64,000 nt of DNA from Tretioscincus oriximinensis (lineage: Eukaryota > Chordata > Lepidosauria > Squamata > Gymnophthalmidae): assembly GCA_022410635.1 (NCBI GenBank), contig JAJVDF010000259.1, positions 454,142 through 518,141 of the forward strand. The letters are read 5' to 3'. A program made the translations under genes and the position numbers. Below the pieces are notes generated by a model that worked only from the letters and a program-made list of their open reading frames with translations, was not told the DNA's origin and did not search any database. This document shows, one piece after another, positions 33,191-45,637 of the stretch; position 1 is the first letter of the stretch; every line of letters begins with the position of its first letter.

Positions 33191-35812
33191 GGAAGGGAGA
33201 ACTGTTTTTTCAGCCAAAGTCCAGGTAAGGAAGATTCCTAAGGTCTTCAGGAGTCTTCTAGATGCATATATAGATGGTGATTGAGGCACCTCACTTGGCC
33301 TCGTTCTGTCCCTATGATAGCTTGGAATGGTATATGTACAACAGACCCCTTAGATCATTTTCTGGAACAGAATAAGGCCAAGGATTCTTGAAGGTACACT
33401 GCTAAATTCTCACTGAACCTTTCAACTTCAGACTTCTTTCAGTAGCTCAAAGTTCAAAGAAAATGGAAAAAACCCCACAAACTTTCACAACTGAAAATCC
33501 CTCTGCTTTTAGCGTTCCTTTATACAGAATGTAAGACCATGGTCAACACTGCAAATACTGAATTAAAAATAGATTAATGAGATTCTTACCTGCCTTGTCT
33601 TCATTCATCTGCCCCTGTGTTCCTGTAATATCTGTGGTTGCTTCTTGACACTTCATGGTATCAGAAATCACTTTCATGTTTTTCTACCTGTTTAAAGCAG
33701 GTGTGGCAGCTGCAACAAATTACAAAATGGATTATCGTTATTGTTATCATATTTGGGATGGAAAAAAAACCATGCTCACTAGATAGCAATAAAGTGCTCA
33801 AAGTTTCTGTGGCACTTTACTACCAACTAGTTATGGGTTATGACAATTCAGGCTATGACAACTCTGCTTTTGTGTGTGTGTGTGTCTTTTTCCCTCTTCT
33901 TCACTGTAATTTAATACCAGAAATGGTTACCATGGTAGATCATCAATCTTTATGTCATCTTGACAATCCAACAGCCACCCCAACTGCATCTTTTCCATGA
34001 CAAGTCATCCTTGACTCCAGGAGAAGCAGACTAATTGCCAAACACAAAACAAGGGTGTAAGACAACACTGGAGATGAGTATTCATGGAAACATTTGTCAG
34101 AAGCATTTGTCACAAAATCTTTCCTTCGTGCNTTAGTATTCTGATTTGCTATTAATCCTCCTGCCCCTCTCCAAAGGAGAGGTGGAAATTGATGTTAGGG
34201 ACATGGACATTTATCCTTCCTTTGAATTTTTGCAGAATAACTACAATCTGGGAAGGAAGGAAGCCTCTCTGAAGGGTAATATGAGGACATTTATGGATTT
34301 TGAGTTGGTATTGGGTAGAGCCAAAAGATGGAAAAAATGAAGTTTCAGTTTAGTGAGAGAAGAAATTGCAACATTCCCAAAAATGGTAAATTGAGATGTT
34401 TCATAAGGAAATTGCTAACCAATCATTGGTTGGGGATATGCAAGCAAAACAGCCAAAAGTATTTAAGTCTAGAATTGCATTAAGGTTTTTAAAAAGTGAG
34501 CTTAGACAAACATCTAAAATACCTAAGGTACACTTGGGCCTGGTAGAAGTCAGGATCTGCCAGCTGTATCTACCTATGGAGAAGAAGTCGACTAGATAAA
34601 TACTCTGGACTGGACCCAAGTATAGAAGAGTTTATACTGGCATGTTCAAAGACGTAAGCGCTCCCAGATTAGTAATTCCATATATTCAGGACCTATAAAA
34701 TCTTTATTGACATTTATTGTTTTATGGCTTAGTGCTTGGAAAAAATAGGATTTTTGAAGGCAACAGGATTGACTTGTACTTTTAAATTGGCTTGGAAGTA
34801 TCTTATAATGAGTTACTATGTGACCTTCTGGAGTTCTACCTTGTTTCTAGTGACTTAATTTTAATGTTTCTTAAACTCTTAAGGAGACAGTTGAGTTGAA
34901 GATACAATATGAAGGAGTGATATAACTATTCAGTGGATGTAAATCATAGCTCACTGTTAGAAATGGCCCGTCTACGAAAGAGATTTAAGTGATGTCTTCC
35001 ACATTCCTAGTGCCCAGACCAATTGGTAGCATTTTTAATCCCACCTGTAGAGTTACCGTCATAGAGACATTATATGTTTGACTTAGTTCTCTCAGCCATA
35101 TATTGTTTCTGATATATTGTTGGTATCCATTGATCAAACTATTCCCTTTATGCAATGGCAGAGTTGATCATTGAGTTGCTTTTGAAAACATCTACAAGAC
35201 TTGTGCAATGAATGTTCAAGGTTGCAGCCACACTTGGTTTTTTGAACTATAATTGTGGGATCCAATAGTGATAGTACTAGAAAGGGCTATCATTATGCTT
35301 TTTCTTACTGGTACATTTATGGATCTTCTGCGTGAGGTGCCTTTACGCATGTTTGCACCATGTGAACATTAAATGTGAGAGCTTGTAAAACTTCCAGCTT
35401 TGCCCTTCTGTGAAAGTAGAAGCTAGGAGGGCAATCAGCTGCTTTTTCCAGCCGAATTTACATGGAAAAACTAACAATGGAATTTTAAAAACGCAATTTA
35501 GCAGGCTTGCAAAACTAAGAAAAATATAAAAGAGTTTTTTTCCCCTTTGAATTCTCCTGCTTGGCAACAGAGGGAGTAAGCAACCAATGATAGAAAGGAT
35601 ACAGGACAGCCAATCACAAGCTAGAATTTACTGCCAAAACTGCTTTAAAGAAGGAGATGTCTTCAGGGCTACAAGATTTATAGGAATGAAATATAAACAT
35701 TTCATTTTGTGGATGGCCAGCAATAATGCTGTAAGTCATTTTTAACATCATATTTGGGGGAGGTGGAGGTGATAGAAAAGTCAGTCATCTGGATACACCC
35801 TAAGGATGTGAA
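33191..35812. other. No recognisable feature
   Basis: Short ORFs (33638-34000, 34146-34340, 34396-34599) have no recognised domain, and the first crosses a TG microsatellite at about 33869-33886. No classified repeat is seen in about 2.6 kb. Confidence 0.4.
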
Positions 35813-36345
35813 TTTCAGAGAAATAGCCGTGTTAGTCTAGCAGAAAGTCCAGCAAAGGAGCTAGCAGCACTTTGAGACTAACNTGAGGAAAGTGGTTGGC
35901 ATAAGCTTTCGTAGACAGGTCTACTTCTTCAGATGNNGAGGGACTAATGTCAGGGTCAGGTATTTATAGGGAAATGTGTATGGGAGAAGACAAAGCATAT
36001 GCAACAGTAGGGAGGTGTTGAATTGCAGGAAAATAGCAGGAACTAATCTCCTTAAAAAAACAGGTAAATAGCAGGAACTAATCCTCTTATGTAAAAAAGT
36101 GCCTGGGGCAACAAGGTGCAATGTCTGGTAGAGAATCAATCAAATACTTAACAAGTGTCATAAAAATGTATAGTTGGCCAGGAAACCATTGTCTCTGTTA
36201 AGTCCTTTGCTGATGGCCTGGAACTTGTGAATGTATTCAAGTTCTGTTGCTTCTCTTTCAAACCTTCCTTTGTAGTTTCTTTGTTCAAGGACTNCAGTCC
36301 TAAGGATGTGGTCAGACACACAAAATTCCTCATGTATGTGCATCT
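35813..36345 (-). mobile_element. Penelope-like element 3' end
   Basis: Minus strand: the terminal repeat (35813-35935), then a 3' untranslated stretch of about 220 bp, then the last roughly 55 codons of the PLE ORF (reads ..LEQRNYKGRFEREATELEYIHKFQAISKGLN.. in short pieces), corresponding to residues 160-219 of the copy at 21841. Truncated near 36345. Three N calls lie inside, two of them adjacent in the terminal repeat. A partly duplicated 22 bp piece ('AATAGCAGGAACTAATC') occurs twice at about 36025 and 36066. Confidence 0.85.
36158..36345 (-). pseudogene. PLE ORF C-terminal relic
   Basis: An open frame of 61 codons ending ..GFLANYTFL, the same C-terminus as the other PLE copy. It contains only the segment after the GIY-YIG core, so it has no enzymatic capacity. 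Confidence 0.75.
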
Positions 36346-36563
36346 GAATATGCAGCTAAGGACCTACTTTGCTTTGTCACATTACAGCCTGCATTTGCCT
36401 CCAAATCAAGCAACCTCTACCTTGATTATTGTTAACTGGCTACATTGCAGGAAACTCCCAATTCTTTATGTAGATTCCTGCCAAGAAGAAGAAGATTTCA
36501 TAAGGGCTACAAAATTCCAAAGGATGAAGAGGCAGCCTTTACAATGATTTGAGATGGCGTAAT

Positions 36564-36980
36564 CAGAGCCGAATCTTGGGCAGGGACTACAAGGGCTAAA
36601 GCAGGTTGGTGGCTGTTTACTGGGGGTGGCAAATTGGCAGCTGTTTAAATTTCTCCCAGTTGCGTCTACTGGGCATGTCCCAGCAGCAGCAGACATTTAC
36701 TGCACATGTCCCAGACACCACCACAAGCCACCACTGCCATGCCCCANTGTATTGTTGTTCTGCTGCTCTGTATGCGCTCCCATCTGTTTACCACTCAAAG
36801 AGCATAGGGCAAATGATACCACTTCGGGAATCTGCTTCCAGGAATTGTACCCGCAGTGACATCACTTTTTGTCCCACCCCAGAAATGACATCACTTCCTG
36901 TCCCACCTGGAAGTGTTCCAGGGGGAGGGGTTAATTTTTTTTGCAGCCCAGGGGCATCATATACCCCAAATCCGGCCCTG
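36564..36980. mobile_element. hAT-like non-autonomous element, 417 bp
   Basis: The left end CAGAGCCGAATCTTGGG pairs with the complement of the right end, CAGGGCCGGATTTGGGG. The flanks GGCGTAAT and GGTATAAG agree at 5 of 8 positions, a possible decayed 8 bp duplication. The interior holds repeated CCACC/CAGCAG stretches and 'GTGACATCACTT' motifs. No transposase sequence. Confidence 0.65.
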
Positions 36981-37394
36981 GGTATAAGGCAAATGCAAGC
37001 TAAACTGGTAAAAAAAAGTGTCTTATTACAGATTTACATTTATTAAAAGCAGATCTCTTTAAATGTAAGTGATCACACCTTAAGGCTCTGGAAAATGTAT
37101 CAAGGGCATCTCATACCACTTTAGAGTCTGACAAGAAACAATAGGTGGCATTTCTTCAGATACTAGGGAGCAACTGCTTAGGGACAGACTTTATATAGCA
37201 AACTGAGTGCTGGAAATAACAAAGAATCGTGAATGTGGACGTAGGTGACTAATCAGGTCAAGCACAGCTCCAGTACAGTAATTAGGATTCCATGAAACAA
37301 AGTCTTGGACTTTAAAGAGCTGTCTTCTCCTATACAGTCAGTGAATTAAATATGAAATTTCTAATAAATGCCCTTCAGAGAAAGACCAGTAACC

Positions 37395-37672
37395 TTTTTT
37401 TCAGTGGTGGCACTGGTGAACTGATAATGAGAACTGATGATGATGATGNTTATTTATAATGCCCTTCTCATCAAAGAGTGGCACACATGGCTTTGGTTCC
37501 TTTCTCCACAACAGACACCTGTGAAGTAGGTGGTTCTGAGAGAAGCACTGTGACCAGCACAAGGTCACCCGGCTGGCTTCATGGAGGTGTGTAGAATTGA
37601 ACTGGAAAGCAATCTGATAAGAGTCCAACACTCTAGCCACTACACCAAACTGACTCTCCTTGGAAGGTAAGC
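37395..37672 (-). mobile_element. tRNA-derived SINE (family B)
   Basis: The complement of the head reads through 'AAGAGTCCAACACTCTAGCC' and 'CACTACACCAAACTGACTCT' on the plus strand. The body includes 'ACAAGGTCACCCGGCTGGCT' and 'CACCTGTGAAGTAGGTGG'. The tail end is preceded by a GAT-rich run (37434-37448). Confidence 0.8.
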
Positions 37673-37761
37673 ACCTGGAGGGTGGCATCTGCAGACTACA
37701 GAAGATGCCCTCAGGTATCTCCTGTCCATGACTGCGGAGCCATTTCAGAAAGAGAACAGAA

Positions 37762-37895
37762 GATTATGTAAGCTACTTTGATTCCCTTTAGATTGAGAAA
37801 AGTAAAGTATAAAAACCAAAGTTGTTGTTGATCTCCTGCTCCTCCTCCGTCCTTTTTTTAATCTTTTTCTTGTTCTCCTTCTCCTTCTTCTATCC
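37762..37895 (+). mobile_element. SINE (family A) 3' end with trinucleotide tail
   Basis: 'GTAAGCTACTTTGATTCCCT', 'TTGAGAAAAG', 'GTATAAAAACC', then GTT triplets followed by CTCCTG/CTTCTC runs to about 37895. Confidence 0.7.
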
Positions 37896-39771
37896 TGAAC
37901 TTGTTTAAACCTATTAATAAGAAATGCGAGAAACAGTGATTCAAAGCTGTAGTCGATTCTTCAGAAGGGATCAAACTTGCCAAATTTCAAGCAAACTGTG
38001 TGCACACATACATACACATGATGCCTCTTTAAATCGAGACCATCTGAAAGTAGTTTTTGCAGCCCTGCCAGCATGAAGGTAAGGAGGCTTAAGAGACTCC
38101 GAATCTGTATTATTTCTCAGAAATCCCACTCAGTTCCTCCGCTTGAAAAGGAACAGGACATGAAAAGAGCCGGCACAACTAACAGGCACCTAGTTGCAGG
38201 CCCTGGGGCAAGGATGGGCTTCATTCCACCAGCAGACTTTGTCTATTATGGGCTTGGCCCTCTCCCAGGAACTCCCTTCTTCCCAGCATATGCAAATCGT
38301 TACNAAAATTAAGCATAGACAAGGAAGGGAAAATGAATTCTGATGTCAAGGGAAACGGACGGTGTATCAGTGGAATTCATTTTCTGTGTTTGTGGGTTCG
38401 GTTTCNGCTTTCATTTTGGACCTGGATTAGATCCCAAGTGACTTCAGAAGTGGGACTTTGGGCCCAAACTGAGTCAGGCATTAAATTAGAATGTCAGCCC
38501 AGGGTCCCTTTGAATATCTGCAGAAGGAAGAGAGAACTTTGTCTCTTTCTCGCTTTCCTTCCCACCAGTTTAGAGAACGCAATGACCGAATTCCCTCTCC
38601 TTGTTTCCCTATTTTGATAATGTGGAAAAATGTAACATAAAATTAACAACACTGAACGTTACATCATAGAACATGCTATAAAGCACATTCTCTTAAGAAT
38701 AATCATTCAGACACTTTTTGTTCCAATTTTGAAACACTTATTTGGTAGCGTTTGCTAAGCATTTAGGGCTTTGGTCGCAACACAGCTGTCAATTCCTGAA
38801 CTTCCTGAAGCTAAGAGCAGCTGATCGCAATAAATGAAGAGCTTGTCAGTTAACACGCCTGTTACTTGACCTTCTCTTGAGTAAAAAGATCCCCAGGGGT
38901 ACCATGTGAGTGATCCCCACAGCAATTGAGAGAGTGAAATATACCTAACATTACTCCATTATATGTGGTCTCCTTCCTTCGTTACAATCTTTCCCAGAAA
39001 TCATTTGTAAGCATGATGTCTTGCATGACCCAATAATGTGTGCAACACAATTAGTCCCAGGTGTGAAACTCTCAAATGATTGGTTATAGCAAGGGGAAAA
39101 TATATTCCATTTTCAATATATATTTTTTTTCGGTATTTCTAACTGCACTGTTGCCAAAGCTCTCTAAGTCTTAAGTGGCAATTAGATTTTAATAACCTTG
39201 TGATGAATTTTCACCAGCGGATTTTTTTGGGGAAGAAAAAATATGTGGGTTCTTTCCCCCAATGGAATATAAAATGTGCTGAATATCAGAACTGTTCTAG
39301 GAATAACGACATAACACATCTCTGTCTTAAGAATGGCATCAGGACAAATTGCAATTCTTATCAGCCCTCCATTGATATCTGAAGTGCTACACATTTGTTC
39401 GCTAGCTGTCATTTCTCTACATGATGACTTCGAAAAGAGGTGCTTCTTCACGGCTGCCCATCTGAAAAGCCATAAAGAGCAGGAATTATGGGCAGATCAC
39501 AAGAAATAGATCACTCGGAATATCGGGAAAGGTATCAGAAAGGTTGAAATTCAGCATGAGCAAAACTTGGCAGGAGGTAAGGATGTCCTTATATGATTGC
39601 CACACGTCATAGAATTTGTGGTAATTTGTGATTTTAGGGTGTTGTCTGAGTGAAAAAGGCAAAATCCACTATTTTGGTGCTAGGGCAGCATTTATGTGAA
39701 GATATTACTGTGGTTGTAATAGGTTTGAAAATTCTATCCTGGATTTTGAGCTCTGGGCACTTCTATGCAGG
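37896..39771. other. Mostly unclassified; 38.6-39.0 kb looks single-copy
   Basis: No recognised transposon. 38073-38312 and 38333-38617 are open but carry no recognisable motif and an N each. 38640-39000 is AT-rich with no repeat similarity in the window and is a candidate for conservation testing. Confidence 0.35.
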
Positions 39772-40059
39772 CACAAATGTCTAGTCACTAAAGAGACAGT
39801 CTCTCATTTGGGAGATNGGGTTTCGAAGCCCTGTGTAGGATGTGGGAAGGGGTGAGCAGCTTCCACTAGCCTGTAGCTCTAGCCAACCCAGCTATTCGAA
39901 AGCAGGAACTGCAAGAAATTGCAACTGACTGCAAGTAGATACATGGGAACCACCAGAGTCTGGTGGGGAAGATAGAATGTGAGCCTTCGGGCAAAATACC
40001 CTTGTAAACCGCTTTGAGTCCCTTTGAAAGGTGAGAAAAAGCGGGGTATAAGAACCCAC
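39772..40059 (+). mobile_element. tRNA-derived SINE (family A), near full length
   Basis: The head retains 'GGGTTTCGAAGCCCTGTGT' (B box). The body has 'GCTTCCACTAGCCTGTAGCT', 'CTAGCCAACCCAGCTATTCG', 'GATAGAATGTGAGCCTTCGG', 'CTTGTAAACCGCTTTGAGTC' and 'GCGGGGTATAAGAACCCAC'. It is followed immediately by the microsatellite at 40060. Confidence 0.9.
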
Positions 40060-40132
40060 TTCTTCTTCTTCTTTTTCTTTCTTCTTTTTTCTTCTTCTTT
40101 TTCTTTTTCTTCTTCTTTTTCTTCTTCTTTTT

Positions 40133-40172
<40 letters not shown>

Positions 40173-40181
40173 CACTACCAC
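40060..40181 (+). repeat. (TTC)n/(TAC)n microsatellite between two SINE copies
   Basis: CTT/CTTTTT runs followed by about a dozen TAC triplets. It lies exactly between two tandem family-A SINE pieces. Confidence 0.95.
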
Positions 40182-40375
40182 CCTGTAGCTATAGCCAACC
40201 CAGCTATTCTAGAACAAGAATTGCAAGAAATTGCAACTGACTGCAACTAGATAAATAGGAATCACCACAACCTGGCGGGGAAGATAGAATGTAAGCCTTC
40301 AGGCAAAAAAATACCCTTATAAGCTGCTTTGAGTCCCTTTGGGCGAGAAAAGCATGATATAAAAACCTAGAGAGA
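40182..40375 (+). mobile_element. tRNA-derived SINE (family A), second tandem piece
   Basis: Starts inside the family consensus at 'CCTGTAGCTATAGCCAACCC' and runs to 'GCATGATATAAAAACC'. It is a second, 5'-truncated copy directly after the microsatellite. Confidence 0.85.
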
Positions 40376-40495
40376 ACTCTGAAAAACTGCCCAGGGTCAC
40401 GCAGCTGGCTNTGTGGAGGAGTGTGGAGTTAAACTAGAAGGCTACTAAGTAAGGGCCCAGCACTCTAACCACAAGACCAAACTGGTTCTCAAGAT
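40376..40495 (-). mobile_element. tRNA-derived SINE (family B) fragment
   Basis: 'GCCCAGGGTCACGCAGCTGG', 'CAGCACTCTAACCACAAGAC', 'CAAACTGGTTCTC' are the reverse of a family-B head and adjacent body. Confidence 0.75.
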
Positions 40496-42779
40496 CAAGT
40501 CTCATGGGTCTGATGAATAGCACCTTAGCATTATGAATGTATTTGTAGATACCAGTAGTTAAAATCACACATTATTATGCCAAGAGAGTAAATGAAATTG
40601 CAGCTGATTAGAGGTGAGAAACATCTGTCTATATAAAAAGTATCGTAATCAGTCTAACAGCTTGAGATTTTAGAACATGGATGAAATCTGTAGTTGTCTT
40701 AGAACTTATTTATAAATTTATATTCCAATCTTTACTAACAGATCTGAAAGCTGAGCAGCAAAAGAAGTTAAATAAACCTTATTAAAACCTATTTAGAATA
40801 AAACACTTCCTCCAAACCAACTGCTCTTTAAGGCAGGACAAAACCCAGAGGCAACTAAGAATCAGACAAATGGATAAAGAGAGGGGTTTTAATCAAGTGT
40901 CAAAAATTACATACTATAGAACTTGGCAATGCTCCAGAGTAAAACTGTTCAGAGGTCTGGGGGGCACTACAGAAAAGGCNCTTCTGCATCTCTGAGAAAA
41001 GGAGGGAAAAAATCTAGGGGTTTATCCATTCCTCACTAAGGCTCTCTTGAATCTGTGTAGTTTTCTGGGAGTTCTTATATTAACCACAACAATTCAAAAC
41101 AATTTTACATTGACCACAGCTATTCAAAACCCACAGCCAAGTAAGACATCAGTGCATGATGTAGCACAGTTGAAGCAACTAGGACCCAGGAGTATAGCTG
41201 AAAGTGTCATACACAAATTAATTAAGAGCTGTTAAAGCCCAGAATATATGACATGAAACACATTGGATGAAGCACAAGTAGATGCACATTTGGGATTTTA
41301 AACGTGCCCCCCCCCTCCCAGCACCTGCCACTGATGTTCACCAGCAACTCTGATTATCATGTCCCATGTCTGCAGATGGACTGTGTGAAAAAATAAAGAT
41401 AGAACAACCTAATTATTGAAATTAAAGCAGAATCAGTTTTCAAATTGATAGCCAACTGTAAGTGGGTATTACTGCTATTACTAATAGTGAAGCCTGGGCG
41501 ATCGCTGGGTGAAGAAGCAAGAAAATGCAGCTGTACTCGGTGGCTAATGCGTCATTCACCCCATCACTGCTTCACTCTCAACTCCCCCAGCAGCAGATCC
41601 TCCTGCTATAACTTGGCATCAGCCACACAAGTGAGAGGCATGCAGGTGGAAGGGTAGCTGCTCCGAGTATAGTGGCAAAAGGTGTCGTGGAGCTGGGTGT
41701 TGTGGCCAAGGGTGGTGACCCACCAGTTACCAAGGAGGGTTTGGTGTAGGGCTTGCCCCTCCCTCAGCAACCACTTGGAACCCTCGTGGTTGCAAAACTG
41801 GCCATTGCCAACTTCCTGCTGCACTGGAGCTTNCACTGCTGCCTGCCTGCAGCAGCTCGGCAACATGTGCCCAAGGTTCTGAGGTCTGTGATTGGTCTTT
41901 ACATTATTACCTTGGACTCAGTGATTCCTCTTTTATTAATATTACAGATTTTAAAGTCCTAGTTTGATATTGCCCTGTTATGTATTTAAAATACACGTAG
42001 TAACTTCACTTAGGGTACAGCCATATGTTATTTTGTCATGCTGTCTATTATAAAGTGATTCTGGGGTATTTTGCCATGCTATCTATTGTGATTCTGGGAT
42101 TTTTGCCACACGTGATTGTGGGGATTCAGCTGTGGTAGTACCAAAAATGACTTTTCTTGGTTATGCAGCTTCCATACTCCTAGGATTCTGAGGTGCAGGA
42201 CCTTTGTTCCTGGCTATCATTGGAGACTTTGCAGCAGGTTCTAAAACTCACTTGCATTTTGAAGTGGCACAAACCCTTATCTAAATGGGTAGTTCTCGGC
42301 TAGCTAGTAGGGAACCATTCCGATGAAGCAACCCAAATGGAGTTGTGCAGACCTGTGTGTCAGTCTTTCAACTGGGGGGCAAACAAGGGAAAAAAGCTCC
42401 TAAATGCTGGCACTCTGGCCTGTTTCCCACGCTCAAATTTCTGTGCACTGGACACACCAATGGTAAATGGGGACATACTTACAAATGTGTTGGCTCACTT
42501 TTTTTTTNAAAAAAAGAGATTTAAAACTTGTATACTGTGGTAGTAGCCTAAGAGGATGTTGCACCGAGACCCACCAACCTGCTTTTATGATTCCCAGAAT
42601 AATTTTAAGGGCTTGATTCAAGACCTGAAAGAGCTGGCAGCTGGAAAAAGCCTCCCTCTACCCTGTCCTTCCCTGTCCTAGTAGCATGGCATGCATGGAT
42701 GAGGCAGGAATCCACAAGGGTTGGGTCTGCCCTGGTTGCCATAGGATCTAGTTGTGATCCTGATATATCGGCATCTCCT
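40496..42779. other. Unclassified; repeat shared with 14.6 kb at 41868-41950
   Basis: A GC-richer block at 41490-41880 ends in a segment ('CCCAAGGTTCTGAGGTCTGT') shared with 14595-14640. 42005-42130 has a local repeat of 'TTTTGTCATGCT/TTTTGCCATGCT' followed by 'CTATTAT/CTATTGTG'. No gene is supported. Confidence 0.4.
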
Positions 42780-43485
42780 CAGTGGCAGAATCAGGCCACA
42801 ACCCATGTAGACCCACATTCTGTCTCAGTGGGCCCCCCAATTATACCTAGGCATTCACAAGCACAAGAACGCAAAAACGTCACCTGTTTTCAATTCTCTG
42901 CCATGGGCTTTACAAGAATACTGCCCTTGCTCCTCCCGGAGGCAGTATCAACACATCAGTCACCATGAACAAAACCAGTAGTAACTGTTGATACGCTTGG
43001 GCTTTCATGAATTTGTCTAATCCTGTCTTAAAGCGATCAAGGCTGCTAGCTACCACCACATCTTCTGGAAGTACNTTCCATAGGCCAGAGGTAGGGAACC
43101 ATTTTATTGCCAGGGACCATTTGGTTATTTTGTAACATCACTTAAGGGCCATATCTAGGTCCCACTCCCTAGGCTCTGCCCTCACCTGTTTAGGTCACAC
43201 CCCCTCTATTTGCCCATGCCCCTCCCTCACCCATGCCCACAAAATCACAGCCCTCCACCCTCCCTTGCTCTCCTCCCTCCCTCTCTCCCTCCCTCCTTTG
43301 TGTTTCACTTCTTGCTTAAACAAAGTGAGGAACCATTATTTAGGGAAACTTAATGGTTCCATGGGGAGTAGGTCGAGGGCCAAGCTAAATGGTTCTAATG
43401 GCCTGATCCACCCCCCAGCCCTTAGGTCCCCACCTCTGCCATAGACCAGTGACCCTCTGGGTAAAAAAATGCACCTTATCCAGAC
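42780..43485 (-). mobile_element. CR1 LINE 3' end containing a hAT-like insertion
   Basis: Right part of the UTR: 'CATTCTGTCTCAGTGGGCCC', 'CCCGGAGGCAGTATC', 'TTTGTCTAATCCTGTCTTAA', 'GCTAGCTACCACCACATCTT'. After the 353 bp insert it continues with 'CAGTGACCCTCTGGGTAAAA'. Belongs to a different CR1 subfamily from 24857-26122. Confidence 0.85.
43086..43438. mobile_element. hAT-like non-autonomous element, 353 bp, inside CR1
   Basis: Starts CAGAGGTAGGGAACC and ends GGTCCCCACCTCTG (complement CAGAGGTGGGGACC). It is flanked by CCATAGGC and CCATAGAC, an 8 bp duplication with one mismatch, and CR1 sequence continues on both sides. An 8 bp duplication and CAG termini are diagnostic of hAT transposons. 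The interior has a CTCC-rich run. No transposase sequence. Same family as 59521-60185. Confidence 0.9.
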
Positions 43486-44748
43486 AACCAGAGGTATTAG
43501 ACATCCCCCCCACACACTTCCCCAATCCAGACAGTATGTTTTGCAAGTCTATAAAATTAAACATTTAAGTCATTAATCTTATAAACTATACATGATTTTT
43601 TGAACAGCAACACTTGAATGAAATTAAATGGCAATACCTCCCCCATGTATTAATTGAATGCTATTTGATTTATTTTATCTTTTTCACTAATTCACTTATG
43701 GAAACTGCTGACATTAAGCTTTATTTTTGTAAATAAAACGAATGAATTGTATCTATTTTGTTTCACTCATTATTTAAAATTGCACTGTGTTCCAAGGAAA
43801 TAAAGCAAAAGGAAGACAGGTAACACATTTTCTAAATCTCCTATCTCTCCCCCTGCATAAGGGGGAAAGTCATAATCACAAAAGATGGAAATCCTTAATT
43901 TTTGTGGGGCAGTGAGATGAATAAACAAATTCTTCTTCTAGTTTGCAGCTGCTAGCCAATCCACCTTCATTTTTTTTTTGATGAAACACAAAGCGTCCCT
44001 ATTTAAATTTTAACCTAAAATATGCTATTTTCTGTTATTTTTTTTAAATGCAGATTTCTATTAAAAATGGACGTTGGTATATATTCACTGCAACGTACGT
44101 GAAATATATATTTTTCAAAGCAGTTTCAGTACAGTGCAAAGAAGCTTGCAAATACAAAACTAGGTTGCAAAATCTAGACTAAAAAGATCATAATTCACCT
44201 GGGATTTCAGTCATTGGTTATACCCATGGTAATGTCCCTAAGAGCAGCTCAGATCAGGATCAAGTGGCTATTGCTATATAAGGAACGGCTGTTTTGTAGC
44301 TAACAGCAGAGAATTGCATAGCAAAGTTTTTCACTCNACTTTGCCCCCTTTATTGGCACTAGATGGCACCGTAGAGCAACTTTCGAGCTATTTNATGAAA
44401 ACGAAGCAATTCCTATTCTAACGATTTCGGTATTTGATTCGGTAACTATTTAGATTCCTTAAATGTTAAAGAAGGGACTCAAAGTTCTCCTGTCTTCTGT
44501 TTCAGAACATGCATGTGTAAATTTAGCACATGATGACACTACTCTTAACTGAAGTTGCAGCTCAAATACAGAATACGATCTGTATTTTTCCAAAGCTGTT
44601 ATGGAAGTGCTTAGAATCATTCTACCAGTCTTCCTATCTTCCAGTTCTTTTTCTTTCCTTTTTGTTGCTTAACAGGAAATGTTTATGTTGCAGAATGTAG
44701 CAGAAATTCAAAAAGAAATAAAGTAAAATCGAGCTACAAAGATAAACC
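43486..44748. other. AT-rich, no recognised feature
   Basis: No classified repeat. 44200-44340 is not repeated in the window. No coding frame is supported. Confidence 0.4.
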
Positions 44749-44990
44749 AGTTTGATGTAGTGNTTAGAGTTGGGACTCTTATCTGGTAATCTCCCGGTTC
44801 GATTCCCCAGCCAGCTGGGTGACCTTGGGCCAGTCACAGTTCTTTGAACTCTCTCAGCCCCACCTACTCCACAGGGTGTCTGTTGTGCAGAAAGCAACAA
44901 AAGCTATGTGCGCCACCCTTTGGTAGGCCACCCTGAGACCTTACGGTATAGGGCGGGATATAAATACAAATAAATAAATAAATATTATTT
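44749..44990 (+). mobile_element. tRNA-derived SINE (family B), best copy
   Basis: A-box-like 'GTAGTGNTTAGAG', then 'GGACTCTTATCTGGTAATCT' and a good B box GGTTCGATTCC at about 44797. The body has 'GCTGGGTGACCTTGGGCCAG', 'CTCAGCCCCACCTACTCCAC' and 'GGTGTCTGTTGTG'. The 3' end is 'GGTATAGGGCGGGATATAAA' with (AAATA)n. It is a tRNA-derived SINE, not a tRNA gene: no cloverleaf can be completed downstream. Confidence 0.9.
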
Positions 44991-45637
44991 ATCACGTTAT
45001 TTAAAATTGCATTAAGTAAGTTCAAAGGAAATAAAGGATAGGAAGATAGCTGAAACATGCTCCAGAATTCTTATTTCCACCCTCCCAGGCACACTCACAT
45101 TAAATACATAATTGCAAAATGTGGAAATTCTTATTTTTTGTGTGTGGCNGTTAACAAAAAATAGCCGTAATTTTCTCTGTCAATCACGTTTTAATCTGTG
45201 GTCTTTGTCCAAAATAATTTAAAACCAAAGCAAAATCAATAGAACAGCAATATAGTATTCAATGGAGTAGATTGTAATTGTGATAACCAGCAAGATTTTT
45301 AATAGAATAACATCCCAATTGAATTCTATTGTTGTTCATGCAAAATCTGGCAACAACCTACATGGCTTTTTATTTAAAAAATGATATTTAATTTTATTTG
45401 CATGTAAAGATGGCTTCCAGACGTAAACAATAATAAAACACCAGCTTCTTGTTTCTCTAATTCCTGGCAGAATATCTGTTTCCTGTGCTATCATTTTAAG
45501 TTGTATTTCTGCCTGGTTTTCTATGCCATTTTTTAATGACAAGTGCTTATTATAAAAGCATGGGTGCCCAGCTCCTTGGTGAAGATGGAAGCAGCAGTGG
45601 CCCAAAATGAAAGTGAGGAAGGTGAAATGAAGCGGGG

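Noticed and set aside
44749..44830. tRNA gene suggested by GGTTCGATTCC
   Set aside because: No acceptor stem pairing or cloverleaf can be completed; the same body follows in four other copies.
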